A DNA stretch of 64,000 nt from Kribbella steppae (GCF_004342025.1 NZ_SLWN01000017.1:124001-188000), one strand, 5' to 3'. Positions 46,854-57,600 are shown, counted from the stretch's first letter. The notes: a model not told the origin generated them from the sequence alone. Numbers and translations are program-made.

Positions 46854-48167
46854 GTGGAAGTCATGGTTGCGACATACCTGAAGAGATGGGTCGGCAGCCG
46901 GATCTTGAACAGGACCACCCGCAAAGGTGGTCTCGACCTGTCGAAGATGCGGATCGTCCCACGTCAGGTCTCGATGCCGCTCCGCCGCGAGGGCGTGGAC
47001 CCGGTCCCGGCGCTGGGACAGGTGCGCGAGGCCGAGCCGGTGCACAAGCTGGCTCATCTGTTCGGACTGAACGTGTGGATGGTGAGCGGCCACGCGGAGG
47101 CGAAGGCCGTGCTCGCCGACACGGCGAACTTCAGCAACGACATCCGGCCGCTGGTCGGCTCGGACCCGAACAAGCCGTCGGAGGGTATCGGCGGTCTGGG
47201 GTTCACCGATCCGCCGGACCACACCCGGCTGCGCAAGCTGCTGACGCCGGAGTTCACCAAGCGCCGGCTGGCCCGGCTGGAGCCGGTGATCGAGAAGATC
47301 GTCAACGACCAGCTGGACCTGATGGAGACCAAGGGCCCGGTCGTCGACATCGTCGCGGACTTCGCCTTCAACGTGCCGTTCCTGCTGATCGCCGACCTGC
47401 TCGGCGTCGAGGAGTCCGATCGCGACCGGTTCCGGGCGCTCGGTCCGGCCCGGTTCGATCTGTCCGGCGGCGGGATCGGGGTGTTCGGGTCGGCGAGCGA
47501 GTCCCGCGACTTCCTGTTCGAGATCGTCCGCAAGCAGCGCCGGCAGCCCGGGGACGGGCTGATCGGGTCGATCATCCGCGCGCAGGGTGACGAGATCGAC
47601 GACATCGAGCTGGGTGGCCTGGCCGACGGGGTGTTCCTCGGCGGGTACGAGACGTCGGCGAGCATGCTCGCGCTCGGCACGCTGGTGCTGCTGCGCGACC
47701 CGGAGAACTTCGAGCGGATCCGGAACGAGCCGGGTGCGGTCGACACGATGGTCGAGGAGTTGCTGCGGTATCTGACCGTCGTACAGGTCGCGTTCCCGCG
47801 GTTCGCTCGGCACGACCTGGAGCTGTTCGGCCAGCAGGTCAAGAAGGGTGACCTGGTCGCGGTGTCGCTGTCCGGGGCCGACCGGGACAAGCAGGTGTTC
47901 GGCCTCGACGCCGAGGACTTCTACCCGAAGCGTGCGGCGCCCGCCGCCCACCTCGCCTTCGGCCACGGCATGCACCGCTGCGTCGGCGCCGAACTCGCCC
48001 GCATGGAGCTCCGCGCCGCCTTCACGGCTCTCGCGCACCGATTCCCCGACCTCGCGTTGGCAGTCCCGGAGGAGCAGCTCCGCTTCCGCGACTTCTCCAT
48101 CGTGTACGGCGTCGAGACTCTCCCCGTCCAACTCCACGCCACCGCCGCCACCCAGGCCGCCGGCTGA
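46854..48167 (+). CDS. Cytochrome P450
   Basis: A 437-aa soluble bacterial P450. I-helix oxygen motif FLGGYETSAS (about 262-271), K-helix ExxR as EELLRYL, and heme loop AFGHGMHRCVGAEL with Cys376 as the iron ligand. It should catalyse an oxygen-dependent hydroxylation or coupling with electrons from a ferredoxin not present here. The start may be GTG at 46854 or ATG at 46863; a GAGAGGG sequence lies upstream of both. The substrate is unknown and no biosynthetic cluster is visible around it. Confidence 0.93.
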   Translation: MEVMVATYLKRWVGSRILNRTTRKGGLDLSKMRIVPRQVSMPLRREGVDPVPALGQVREAEPVHKLAHLFGLNVWMVSGHAEAKAVLADTANFSNDIRPLVGSDPNKPSEGIGGLGFTDPPDHTRLRKLLTPEFTKRRLARLEPVIEKIVNDQLDLMETKGPVVDIVADFAFNVPFLLIADLLGVEESDRDRFRALGPARFDLSGGGIGVFGSASESRDFLFEIVRKQRRQPGDGLIGSIIRAQGDEIDDIELGGLADGVFLGGYETSASMLALGTLVLLRDPENFERIRNEPGAVDTMVEELLRYLTVVQVAFPRFARHDLELFGQQVKKGDLVAVSLSGADRDKQVFGLDAEDFYPKRAAPAAHLAFGHGMHRCVGAELARMELRAAFTALAHRFPDLALAVPEEQLRFRDFSIVYGVETLPVQLHATAATQAAG

Positions 48168-48194
48168 CTTGCAGCCGATCGAGCAGTACGTCGT

Positions 48195-48219
48195 CGGCCT
48201 GGCCGCAAACGCCAGGCCG
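48195..48219. terminator. Bidirectional terminator
   Basis: CGGCCTGGC, loop CGCAAAC, GCCAGGCCG: a perfect 9-bp stem between the convergent P450 and LRR genes. Confidence 0.75.
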
Positions 48220-48284
48220 CCGGCGTCCTGCTCCGCGACGCCGAGTGCTCCTGGCCGAGCCGTCGTACAAGCCGTGAGTACGGC

Positions 48285-49034
48285 CTACGCGTCGCCCGAG
48301 GGTGAGGCGGCTGTTCGGTAGATGGCGCAGCCTCGATGGGCGAGGGTGTGGACCCATTCGGGGACGACGGGGAGGTCGAGCCAACGGAGGTCGAGCTTTT
48401 CCAGGGCGGGGAAGGCGTTCGGGGGCAGGTCGGGGAGGCGGGTGAGGCGGTTGGCCCGCAGGTCCAGGTGTCGCAGGAGTGGGAGGCGGCTCAGCTGGAC
48501 CGGAAACTCGGTGACGGCGTTCGAGCGAAGACTGACCACGCGGAGCTCGGTGAGCTGGTCGAAGGTCGCGGGCAGCCGCTCGATCGCGTTGCGGTCGAGG
48601 TGAAGCTCCCGCAGTGTGCGCAGGTCGCCGTACGCGTCGGGGAGCTCGGTGAGGCGGTTGCCGTACAGCCGGAGTTCGACGAGTTGGCCTAGCCGGCCCA
48701 GCGAGGCCGGCACTGAGGTCAGGCCGTTGTCCGTCGCGCCGAGGTAGATCAGCGACGACAGGTCGCCGAGCGACTCGGGCAGTTCGGTGAGGTCCAGGTC
48801 GCTCGCATAGAGGAACTCGAGCTGCTTCAGTCGGCCAAGCGAATCGGGGATGCTCTTCAGCGGTTGGTGGCTGAGGTCGAGGATCCGCAGTTCGGTGAGC
48901 TCGCCCAGCCATTCGGGCAGCGCGGTGAGCCGGTTCTCGTGCAGGTAGAGCTCGCGGAGGCCGGCGTACTCGCGGATTGTCGGGTCGACGTCGCTCAGGC
49001 CAGTCCCCCCGAGGTTCACGCTGCGGGGCACCAT
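48285..49034 (-). CDS. Leucine-rich repeat protein
   Basis: A 249-aa protein made almost entirely of about nine LRR units of 22-23 residues, consensus LxxLxxLxLxxNxLxxLPxxL (for example LRELYLHENRLTALPEWLGE and LVELRLYGNRLTELPDAYGD). No signal peptide, membrane helix or second domain. It should form a small solenoid for protein binding; the partner is unknown. ATG at 49034 is 7 nt after TAGGAT (49042-49047) and looks leaderless, although that -10 overlaps the stop of the gene upstream (10 bp gap), so co-transcription is also possible. Confidence 0.88.
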   Translation of the reverse strand: MVPRSVNLGGTGLSDVDPTIREYAGLRELYLHENRLTALPEWLGELTELRILDLSHQPLKSIPDSLGRLKQLEFLYASDLDLTELPESLGDLSSLIYLGATDNGLTSVPASLGRLGQLVELRLYGNRLTELPDAYGDLRTLRELHLDRNAIERLPATFDQLTELRVVSLRSNAVTEFPVQLSRLPLLRHLDLRANRLTRLPDLPPNAFPALEKLDLRWLDLPVVPEWVHTLAHRGCAIYRTAASPSGDA

Positions 49035-49044
49035 CCGACGAATC

Positions 49045-49872
49045 CTAGAGCTTCAGCCGTTCCGCGAAGGCGGAGAGTTGGTCGCGTTGCTCGGGGAGGT
49101 CAGGACTAGGCACGTTGACGACCAGGCGGGTGACGCCCTGGGCGGCGAGGGCTTCGACGGCTTCGGGGGTGAGGTCGATCGAGCCCCAGCGGGTGTACTC
49201 GAGCGGCCTGGCAGCCGTCGTACGGGCGATCTCCCACTGGGCTGCACGTTCCTCGGGAGTCAGTGCACCTCCGGGGAAGAAGCCGTCACCGCGGAGACCA
49301 GCCCGGCGGGCGGCCGCGCGGCTCGAGCCGCCGATGTGGATCGACAATAGGCCGAGCGGCTTGGGGAAGCTGCAGAGGTCCTCGAACTCGAAGAACTCGC
49401 CGGAGTAGCTCACCCCGTCCGCGCCGCCGGACCACAACAGCCGCAGCACGTCGATTGCTTCATCGGTACGACGGCCACGCGTCCGGAAGTCGACGCCCGT
49501 CGCGCGAGCCTCACCCGGCAGGCTGCCGAGACCCACGGTCAGCAGGCGCATGCGGCCCTTCGAGAGGACGTCGATGGTTGCCAGGCGCTTGGCCAGTACG
49601 ACGGGGTGGTGGTACGGCAGCAGCAACACACCGGTTCCGAGCAGAAGCCGCTCGGTCTTTGCCGCGACGAACCCGAGCATGTCGAGCGGATCGCCGTACT
49701 CCAAGGTCGTCGGCATCTCCGCACCCCCGAGCGTGGCTCCGCGATACAACGCCACATGCTCCGGCACGTACAAACCCTCGAACCCACATGCCTCCGCATG
49801 CCGCGCGAACCCGACCAGCTTCTCCGGATCCACCCCGTAGAACGGCGTGCTGTAACTCACCGCGAACTTCAT
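49045..49872 (-). CDS. LLM-class flavin-dependent oxidoreductase
   Basis: A 275-aa TIM-barrel protein of the luciferase-like monooxygenase family, close to the F420-dependent subgroup: KFAVSYSTPFYGVDPEKLVG at the start, ERLLLGTGVLLLPYHHPVVL (about 95-114), then MRLLTVGLGSLPGEARATG and the FxFEDLCSFPKP segment. It probably transfers hydride with FMN or F420; the substrate is unknown. ATG at 49872 follows TAGGTT by 6 nt, with TTGACC further upstream, so it appears leaderless. Confidence 0.85.
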   Translation of the reverse strand: MKFAVSYSTPFYGVDPEKLVGFARHAEACGFEGLYVPEHVALYRGATLGGAEMPTTLEYGDPLDMLGFVAAKTERLLLGTGVLLLPYHHPVVLAKRLATIDVLSKGRMRLLTVGLGSLPGEARATGVDFRTRGRRTDEAIDVLRLLWSGGADGVSYSGEFFEFEDLCSFPKPLGLLSIHIGGSSRAAARRAGLRGDGFFPGGALTPEERAAQWEIARTTAARPLEYTRWGSIDLTPEAVEALAAQGVTRLVVNVPSPDLPEQRDQLSAFAERLKL

Positions 49873-49878
49873 CCCCAG

Positions 49879-49905
49879 AACCTAAAACCTTGCCCCCAGG
49901 GTCAA
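49879..49905 (-). promoter_or_regulatory. Leaderless promoter of the oxidoreductase gene
   Basis: On the minus strand TTGACC (49900-49905), a 15-bp spacer and TAGGTT (49879-49884) lie 6 nt before the ATG. The spacer is short but both hexamers are good. Confidence 0.5.
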
Positions 49906-50086
49906 GGCAAATGAAGGAGCTTTGCGCGGGATTCCGTGCTTTCTGCGTATGAAGTGTGGCACTAGGTGGTCGGTGGCGGGTTCGGGTCGTGACAGAGGTG
50001 GGGGTGGGTGGTCACAATGGGCGGTCCGGCCCGAGGTGCGGGTGAGGATCAGGGAAGGCCGCCGGCGGGCTATGGGAAGTGGCGAG

Positions 50087-51643
50087 ATGGTGACGGGTGA
50101 CGCACTGACCGTCCGGATCGCCACCGCGATGACATCGGCCCAGTCGGGTGGGCATGCGACCGCGGCGGCCGAGATCGAGGCGATCCGGGCCGAGCTCGGT
50201 GGCGTGCCGAGTTATCAGCTGGCCGCGGCCGAGTACGTCCGCGGCGTCACGGCCCACCACGCGAGCGACGCGGACGAGGCCCTCAGGGCCGTGGATGCGT
50301 GTCTGGACGTCGCGAAGGCGATCGACGAGCCGGGCTGGGAAGCGAACGCCCTGCCGATCCGGATCATCAACCTGGCCCGCAGCGGCCGCGGCGGGGACAC
50401 GGTGAAGGACCTGGTCACCGCCGAGCACGCGCTGAGCCGGACCAAGGACGCCGGGCTGACCGCCTGGGCGCACACCGGGCTCGGATACGCGTACGACGTC
50501 CTACGCCTTTATGAACTGTGCATTCCGCATTACGAGCTGGCCACCCAGCTGGACGACGACGTGTTCGAGCTGGCCGAGTCGCTGGCGATCGACCGGCTGA
50601 ACCTGGCTGAGACCTATCTGCGCTGGGCGCACGAGCTCGAGCGGCTGGGCGATCCGTCGTACCGGCAGGAGATCCAGGAACGGCTCGCGTCGGCGGCGTA
50701 CTGGGCGCGTGAGGCGGAGCGGGTGATCGTCGACGGCGAGAGCCAGGAGTTCTGGCGGTTGAGTGCGCGGCTGTGGATCGCTGCCGCGGCGACGACCGAC
50801 GATCCGGCGACGGCTGTCGCCGAGCTGACCGAGTGCCGGGACGAGATTTCCAAGCTGGGTGAGACCGAGCGGCTCGCGATCGCAGGCACCTACCTGGCCA
50901 GGGCTCTCCAGGCCCAGGGCAAGTCCGAGGAGGCCAGGGCGGCGGCGGATCGGGCGGCGGATGACCTGATTCCGTTGGCGGATCCGGCGACGCATGTGCT
51001 GGTGTTGCAGACCCGGTCGGAGATCGCCGCGGCCGACGGTGGGCCGGGAGCCCTTGCAGGGTTGGAGTATGCGCGTTCGGTGGCACGCGGCTGGTGGAAG
51101 GAGCGGCAGCGGGCGCTGAACGCCGTTCGGCATGCGCTGGCCACGCACGATCTCTCGGCCCGGCACGACGCCGAGTGGCACGCGGCGCGCCAGGACCCGC
51201 TGACCGGGGCCGGCAACCGGCGGGCGCTGGACGAGCGGCTGACCGCGGCCCGCGACTCCGGCCGGGCGGTGACGGTTCTTGTCATCGATGTAGACGATCT
51301 GAAAGTGGTGAACGACACATATGGGCACGCCTGCGGGGACGAATTGCTGCAGGTTGTTGCAAATCTCCTGGTAGAACAGGCGCGAGCGACCGATGCCGTG
51401 ATTCGATCGGGTGGCGACGAGTTCATCGTGGTGCTCGACCAGCCGGACGCCAAGGGTGGTGCGCAACTTGCGTTACGGATCCGGACCGCGGTCGCGGCCA
51501 TCGCGGCAGCGACAGCCAAGCCGTGGCTCGGGCGGCTCGGACTGAGCATCGGGTACGCCGCGACGGCCGAAGGTGTCGGAGTGGACCAACTGATCGCCAC
51601 GGCGGACCGTCGGTTGTACGACGACAAGCGCCGCAGGCGGTGA
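50087..51643 (+). CDS. GGDEF diguanylate cyclase with TPR-like N terminus (copy 1)
   Basis: A 518-aa cytosolic protein. Residues 1-350 are helical and TPR-like (AEYVRGVTAHHASDADEALR, GYAYDVLRLYELCIPHYELA, LAETYLRWAHELERLGDPSY). The GGDEF domain (about 370-515) has an intact active site GGDEF (442-446) and an inhibitory I-site RxxD (RATD, 433-436) five residues before it, so it should make c-di-GMP and be product-inhibited. I chose ATG at 50087 because it aligns exactly with the start of the adjacent paralogue; the frame is open 165 nt further upstream. Confidence 0.9.
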   Translation: MVTGDALTVRIATAMTSAQSGGHATAAAEIEAIRAELGGVPSYQLAAAEYVRGVTAHHASDADEALRAVDACLDVAKAIDEPGWEANALPIRIINLARSGRGGDTVKDLVTAEHALSRTKDAGLTAWAHTGLGYAYDVLRLYELCIPHYELATQLDDDVFELAESLAIDRLNLAETYLRWAHELERLGDPSYRQEIQERLASAAYWAREAERVIVDGESQEFWRLSARLWIAAAATTDDPATAVAELTECRDEISKLGETERLAIAGTYLARALQAQGKSEEARAAADRAADDLIPLADPATHVLVLQTRSEIAAADGGPGALAGLEYARSVARGWWKERQRALNAVRHALATHDLSARHDAEWHAARQDPLTGAGNRRALDERLTAARDSGRAVTVLVIDVDDLKVVNDTYGHACGDELLQVVANLLVEQARATDAVIRSGGDEFIVVLDQPDAKGGAQLALRIRTAVAAIAAATAKPWLGRLGLSIGYAATAEGVGVDQLIATADRRLYDDKRRRR

Positions 51644-51662
51644 GGCGACAGGGGGTTGTGAG

Positions 51663-53222
51663 GTGCGCGACACGTCGGGGGTGACCGCGCGGATCGCGGC
51701 GGCGATGACGCGGGCCCAGTCGGGCAATCCGGCCGAGGCCGCGATCGAGCTCAACCGGTTGCTGACCGAGGTCGGCCCCGAGCCGAGTCCTGAGCGTGCC
51801 GCCGCCGAGTACGTGCGGGCCGTCGCGGCCCACCACGCCACCGACGCGGTCGAGGCGCTGGACGCGGTCGACGCCTGTATCCGGGTCGCTCGCGCGATCG
51901 ACGAGCCGGGCTGGGAGGCGAACGCGATCGCGATCCGGATCGTTACCCTGATCCGGACCGGCGAGGGCGGGGACTCGGTCGCCGACCTGGTCGCTGCCGA
52001 GAACGCGCTGTCCCGCACCCGCGATCTCGGTCTGGCCGGCTGGGCGCACACCGGCCTCGGCTACGCCTACGACCTGCTCAGGCTGTACGAGCTGTGCATC
52101 CCGCACTTCGAGCTCGCGGCCGAGGGCGACCACGACCCGCTCGGGCTGGCCGAGGCGCCGGCGATCAACCGGCTGAACCTGGCCGAGTCGAACCTGCGCT
52201 GGGCGCACGAACTCGAGCGGCTGGGCGATACGTCGTACGACGACGAGATCGGCCAGCGCCGGCGGGATGCGCACCGGTGGGCGGGCGAGGCGATCGAGGT
52301 GATCGTCCGCGACGACCTGCTCGGGTACTGGCCGATCGCCGGGCGGATGTGGCTGGCCGCCAGCAACGACAAGAGCGACGCCGCCGAGGCTGTGGTGACC
52401 CTCAAGGACTGCAGGGACCAGATGGCCAAGCTCGGCGACCTGGAGCTGGCCGCGATCGCGGGTGCCTACCTGGCCAAGGCGTACGCCGTTCTGGGCCGGC
52501 TCGAGGACGCCACAGAAGCCGCACACCGGGCTGGGAGCGACCTGCCACCGACATCCGATCCGCCAGTCGAGGCGCTGGTCCGCCACACGGCTGTGCAGAT
52601 CGTGGCGGAGTCAGGAGACGGTGGAGCGGCCACTGGGCTGCAGTACGCGCGGGCGATCACCAGAGGTTGGTGGGCGGAGCGTCTCCGCGGCCTGTACGCC
52701 GTACGCAGCGCACTGGCCAATCACGAGCTCTCGATCAGGCACGACGCGGAGTGGCGGGCCGCCCGCGAGGACCCGCTGACTGGTGTGGGCAACCGCCGGG
52801 CGCTGGACGAGCGGATGTCCGTCGCGCATGACGCCAGCCGGTCGGTGGCGGTGATCGCGATCGACGTGGACAACCTCAAGGTGATCAACGACAGCTACGG
52901 GCATGCCTGCGGTGATGAGGTACTGCGACGGGTCGGGCACCTGTTGACCGAGCAGTGCCGCGCCGAGGACGTGGTGGCGCGGGCCGGTGGTGACGAGTTC
53001 GTCGTCGTACTGGACAAGCCGGACGAGCGTGGTGCGCGTGAGCTGGTGGAGCGGATCAAGCTCGCGGCCGACCGGGTCGCGGCGACCGCGGGCGAGCCTT
53101 GGTTCGCGATGCTGCGGCTCAGCATCGGGCAGGCGAGCAGCACCGACGGTACGGCGGTCGGCGAGCTGCTGGCCGAGGCAGACCGGCAGATGTACGCCGA
53201 CAAGCGCCGCCGCCGGGTCTAG
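51663..53222 (+). CDS. GGDEF diguanylate cyclase with TPR-like N terminus (copy 2)
   Basis: A 519-aa paralogue of the gene 19 nt upstream, colinear over its whole length, including EPGWEANA, GYAYDLLRLYELCIPHFELA and LRWAHELERLGDTSYDDEI. GGDEF is again at residues 442-446 with I-site RAED before it. The pair clearly arose by tandem duplication and is probably one transcript. GTG at 51663 follows GGGGG. Its TAG stop overlaps the stop of the convergent methyltransferase gene (CTAG). Confidence 0.9.
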   Translation: MRDTSGVTARIAAAMTRAQSGNPAEAAIELNRLLTEVGPEPSPERAAAEYVRAVAAHHATDAVEALDAVDACIRVARAIDEPGWEANAIAIRIVTLIRTGEGGDSVADLVAAENALSRTRDLGLAGWAHTGLGYAYDLLRLYELCIPHFELAAEGDHDPLGLAEAPAINRLNLAESNLRWAHELERLGDTSYDDEIGQRRRDAHRWAGEAIEVIVRDDLLGYWPIAGRMWLAASNDKSDAAEAVVTLKDCRDQMAKLGDLELAAIAGAYLAKAYAVLGRLEDATEAAHRAGSDLPPTSDPPVEALVRHTAVQIVAESGDGGAATGLQYARAITRGWWAERLRGLYAVRSALANHELSIRHDAEWRAAREDPLTGVGNRRALDERMSVAHDASRSVAVIAIDVDNLKVINDSYGHACGDEVLRRVGHLLTEQCRAEDVVARAGGDEFVVVLDKPDERGARELVERIKLAADRVAATAGEPWFAMLRLSIGQASSTDGTAVGELLAEADRQMYADKRRRRV

Positions 53223-54661
53223 TAGTTGAGGAACCCCTCTAGAACAAGGCGTCTGACCTGTGGGAGGTAGTCCCGCAGTACGTCCTCCAGCGGCCGGTCG
53301 AGGAGGTCGGCAAGCGCAGCAAGGATCTGTCCGACGGTCAGGTCCCCGTCACACGCGCCGACGAAGCCTGCCAGCACAGTGTCCGCCTGCTCGGCCCGCC
53401 GCATCCCACGCTGGCGCCGCAACACGATCGAGGCTGGGTCCTCGGCGCCTGGCTGCCCACTGGTCTTCTGGATCACGTCGTCGGCCACCACCAGGTGCAG
53501 TCCGGTCAGGTCGTCCGGCAACCCCTCTGCCCGTTCGAACCGCCGCAGTACATGCGGACCGATCGGACGCTCGATCTCGTACGGCCACTCCTCGGCCTCG
53601 AGCGTGCCTTCCACGTTGTGCAAGGTGATCCAGCCCATGCCGATCGCCTCGACACCCTGATCGTCCAGCCACCGCAGCCAAGCGTCGTACCGGGCCGTGT
53701 ACTCCGAAGTCCCGTGCAGACCCGCGTCCCGCAGCCACAGCTCGACGTACTCGGACGGGTCGAGCTGCTCGCGCTGCACCGCCCACGCGGACCGATCGCC
53801 CGTCCACCCGGCGATCCGGTCGCGCCAGTCCTCACCGCGGACGCACGTCCAGTTCGCGAGCAACTGACACCAACCACCCTCGGTCAGGTGGTACGGCGCC
53901 TGCCGCACCACCTGCTCCACGACGGAATCACCCGCGAACCCGGTCTCGCGGTACGTCAGCCGCCCATCGCCAGGCGAGATCACGTACGGCGGATTGCTCA
54001 CGATCAGATCGAACCGCTCGTCGCGGACCGGCTCGAACAGACTGCCCTCGCGGACGTCGAGATCGACCCGGTTCAGCGCGGCCGTCCACCGGGCCAACTG
54101 GAGGGCTCGCGGGTTCACGTCGGTGGCGACGACCTGGTTGACCCGGTCGGCCAGGTGCAGCGACTGGATCCCGCAGCCGGTGCCAATGTCGAGGGCCCGC
54201 TCGGCCTTGATCGGAACGGTCAGGTGGATGAGGCTCAGACTCGCCGGCGCGATGCCCAGCACGTAATCGGACCGCATCGGCGCGCGGTGCCCGTCCAGGC
54301 CGGGAGTGAGGTCCGCGACCACCCACCACTCCCGGTCGTCCTCGGCGTACGGTCGGATGTCGAGGATCGCCCGCGCCTCACCGTCGTACGCAGAGATGAT
54401 GCCAAGAGCAACCAGGTCAAGGTCGGGAAAGGCCTGTGCCACAAGGGATTCCGGTACGACGCTCTGCAGCAGGAACAACCGGATCATCGTGTCGAGCGCA
54501 TCACCGGAGTCGGTACGCCGGCCCGCAAGAGTCGTCTCGTTGCGGGCCAGCGCACCATTGGCCTGGGCACCCAGCCGGTCGGCCACCCCAACGACCGTGT
54601 ACCCGGCTGCCGTGAACGCCTGCCGCAGCGCGTCCACCTCGATCCCCGTCAGCTCACTCAT
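53219..54661 (-). CDS. Class I SAM-dependent methyltransferase with accessory domains
   Basis: A 480-aa protein. A helical N-terminal domain (1-110, LRQAFTAAGYTVVGVADRLG) precedes the Rossmann core with motif I ALDIGTGCGIQSLHLADRV (about 165-183) and the catalytic NPPY (IVSNPPYVISPGDGR), a signature of N-methylation of amides, adenine or guanine. A further C-terminal helical region ends near residue 480. The layout matches a conserved actinobacterial family of HemK/RsmC-like methyltransferases; the target is uncertain. ATG at 54661 is 6 nt after CATAAT, so it may be leaderless. Confidence 0.85.
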   Translation of the reverse strand: MSELTGIEVDALRQAFTAAGYTVVGVADRLGAQANGALARNETTLAGRRTDSGDALDTMIRLFLLQSVVPESLVAQAFPDLDLVALGIISAYDGEARAILDIRPYAEDDREWWVVADLTPGLDGHRAPMRSDYVLGIAPASLSLIHLTVPIKAERALDIGTGCGIQSLHLADRVNQVVATDVNPRALQLARWTAALNRVDLDVREGSLFEPVRDERFDLIVSNPPYVISPGDGRLTYRETGFAGDSVVEQVVRQAPYHLTEGGWCQLLANWTCVRGEDWRDRIAGWTGDRSAWAVQREQLDPSEYVELWLRDAGLHGTSEYTARYDAWLRWLDDQGVEAIGMGWITLHNVEGTLEAEEWPYEIERPIGPHVLRRFERAEGLPDDLTGLHLVVADDVIQKTSGQPGAEDPASIVLRRQRGMRRAEQADTVLAGFVGACDGDLTVGQILAALADLLDRPLEDVLRDYLPQVRRLVLEGFLNY

Positions 54662-54668
54662 GGAGCCA

Positions 54669-57600
54669 TTATGGGTTGCAGGTCACCTTCGCCTCTGCCC
54701 AGTCTGCGTGGTCGCTGGTGATGCCGTCGCCGCCGTCGGTGACTTGCAGCGTCAGCGTCTGACCACCGCTCACATCGACCGAGACATCGGCCGTGGGTGA
54801 GGTTCCGGTGAGCAGATCCGAGGTGTGCTTCGCGACTCCGTCAACCAGGACTTTGAAGCTGACCTTGCCGCGATCCTCCATCTCGTCGTCCACACCGACC
54901 TTCGCGGTGAAGGTGCTGCAGTTCCCGCCGATCCGGACGCTGACCGCCGACGGCGCGTGTGTGCCGATGCCCTTCGCGTACTGCACGCCGTCGAGGGTGA
55001 TCGCTCCACCGTCGCCGGCGCCGTCCTCGCCGTTGCTGCGATCCCGTTCGACCGGGCCCCAGCCGTTGGTCGAGTCGAGGAACTCCAGATCACTCACCCA
55101 CTTCTCGCCGGTAGGTGCTGGTGGCAACGGCTTGTCGGCGATGGTGGCAGCGAAGAAGCCGAGTCCGCCGCCGGGCAGCTTGATCGCCTTGACCGTCTTC
55201 CCCGGGTCCAGGGGTACGGCGGTGTAGAAGACCCGGTAGTCGGTCGTGGTGTTACTCAAGCCCGCTGGTGTGTAGCGGCCCTTCACCGACACCGCCAGCT
55301 TGGCGCCACCGGTGGTCGGGTCCTGGCAACACCAGTTCGGCAACTGGAAGGTGCCCTGCGACTCCGAGCCGTCGGAGTAGATGACCGTCACCGATCCACG
55401 GGCGTTGAGGCTGGCGCCGGCACCCAGCAGGGCGAGGTGCGAACCGGTTCCCGAGACCAGGATCGGTGCCGGCTGGTTCTTCACCAGGTTGGGCGTTCCC
55501 GGTGCACCGGTCGGCCAGGTGAACTGCGCGTCCTGCACGGTCACCGTCGCGCCAGGCGTGTAACCGGCTGCCGCCAGAGCCTCTCCGTTGAAGCTGTTTC
55601 CCGAGCCGTCGAAGTTGCCTTGCGCGTACGTCGACGCGTCGCTGATGCCGACCACGTTGGCAGCCTGGGACAACGATGCGTACGGCAACTGAGCCGTCGC
55701 CACCGCGGTGTTCGAGTAACTCTTGCCCTCAGCAACATAGTTCGCGGCCAAGGTCAGAGTGAACGACGCCGGCTTCACGTCGGCTCCGGGTGTGACCTGC
55801 AGCTTCGTCGTCACCGTCTTGCCCGGATCCACGCGGGTAAAGGTGTTCTGACCGGAAACCGTCCACCCACTCGGTACCTTCAGATCGAGGCGTACGTCGC
55901 GCATCGTCGTCGTACCGCCGTTGCGGAAGGACGCGGTGACCTCGGTCGCCTGACCCGGGGCGTTCCACAGCGACGGGGTGGTCAGCTCGGGGGTGCCGAG
56001 GGTGTTGGTGACCGCCTCGCCGCCGCCGACCGAGGTGGTGTCGCTCAAGCGAACCTCGGCCGACCGCGTGGTGGAGACGGAAGCCGTCTTCACCAGCACG
56101 ACACCGTTCTCGTAGTACCAGCCCACCGAGCCCGCGAGGTAGGCGTTCTTGCTGACGAACTTGGTCAGCTTGCTGTTGTCCACGGTGACGTCGCGGGGCG
56201 CGGTGCCGGTGTGGACGGTGAGTTCGTACGGACGGCTCGTCGGCTTACCGGTGTAGCTGCCGACACTGGCGCCGATCTTCACAGTCACGTCGCCACGGTC
56301 CTGCGTCGGTGCGGTCACCGCGAAGACCTGGGTAGCAGACTTCTGCGCGCGGGTGACCCGGTCGTCCTCGTACAGGCTGAACGACGACTTGCCCTGCGGG
56401 TAGATGTCGACGGTGAGCCGGTCGCCGAAGCCCTGCTCGGCCGCGGCGTTGATCCCCGCCTTCCACATCGGTACGACGGCTCCCGCCTTCACGAACAGCG
56501 GCAGAGTGTCCAGCGGAGCGTGGTATCCGTTGACCGTGGTCGGGCCCTGGTAGACGCGGCCGCTCCAGTAGTCGACCCAGTTGCCCTTGGGCAGGTAGAT
56601 ACCGCTCTTCACCTCGTCGGCACCCCACATCGGTGCGACCAGGAACTCCTTGCCGGCCAGGAACTCGTACTTCGTGGTGTCGTCCCAGGTCTTGGGGTCG
56701 TTCGGGTACTCCAGAACCAGCGACCGGTTCAGCGGTGCACCGGTCCGGTGGGCCTCGGCGGCGTACGAGTAGAAGTACGGCAACAGGCGCTCGCGCAGCT
56801 TGAGGTACTTGCGGTTGATCGAGGTGTACGGGTCGCCGTACGCCCACGGCTGCTTGTACGCCGGGGTGGCCCAGCCGGACATCGTCATGAAGGCCGGGTT
56901 GAACACCTTCCACTGCATGTCCCGCACGTACGAAGTGGGTGAGCCGCCGAAGATGCCGTCGACGTCACCGGCGCTGTAGGCGATACCGGAGTTGCCGGAG
57001 CCGGCGATGGCCGGGATCTGCCACTTGATCGCGTCCAGCGAGCCGCTGTGGTCGCCGGTCCACTGCACCGCACACCGCTGGGCGCCGGCCCAGCCCTCGA
57101 CCATCCAGGCGAAGCCGCGGGCATCGCTGTACTGCTCTATACCGTCGTGCGCGGTGTCGCAGGCGCTGAGCGCGTGCCGGTAGCCCGGACCGACCCAGGC
57201 GACGTCCAGCTTGCGTACTCGCACCCCTGCCTCGCCGACCTCGGCCGGCTGCCGGTCCAGCGAGGACTGCGTCCACAGACCCATCTGGATATTGCGCTGC
57301 CGGAGTTCGTCACCGGTCTGCTTGAGCGGCGGGATCTCCCGCTTGCCCCACCAGGTGCCGTCGACCTGCTCGAAGTCGGTGTCGTCGGAGTAGCCGCAGC
57401 CGTAGTCGTCGTTGACCAGCATCCAGCCGCCGGGCATGTCCTCGTCCTTGAACCGCTGCGCGACCTTCACCGCGTCCAGCGTGGTCACCTTGTCCGGGTG
57501 GACCTTCCAGTCGTTGCTGGTGTCCGGGTCCTTTCCGTAGTGACCGCGGTTGTAGCAGTCGGAGTCGCCGTACTCGAGTCCGTAGATCGGCGGCATGAAC

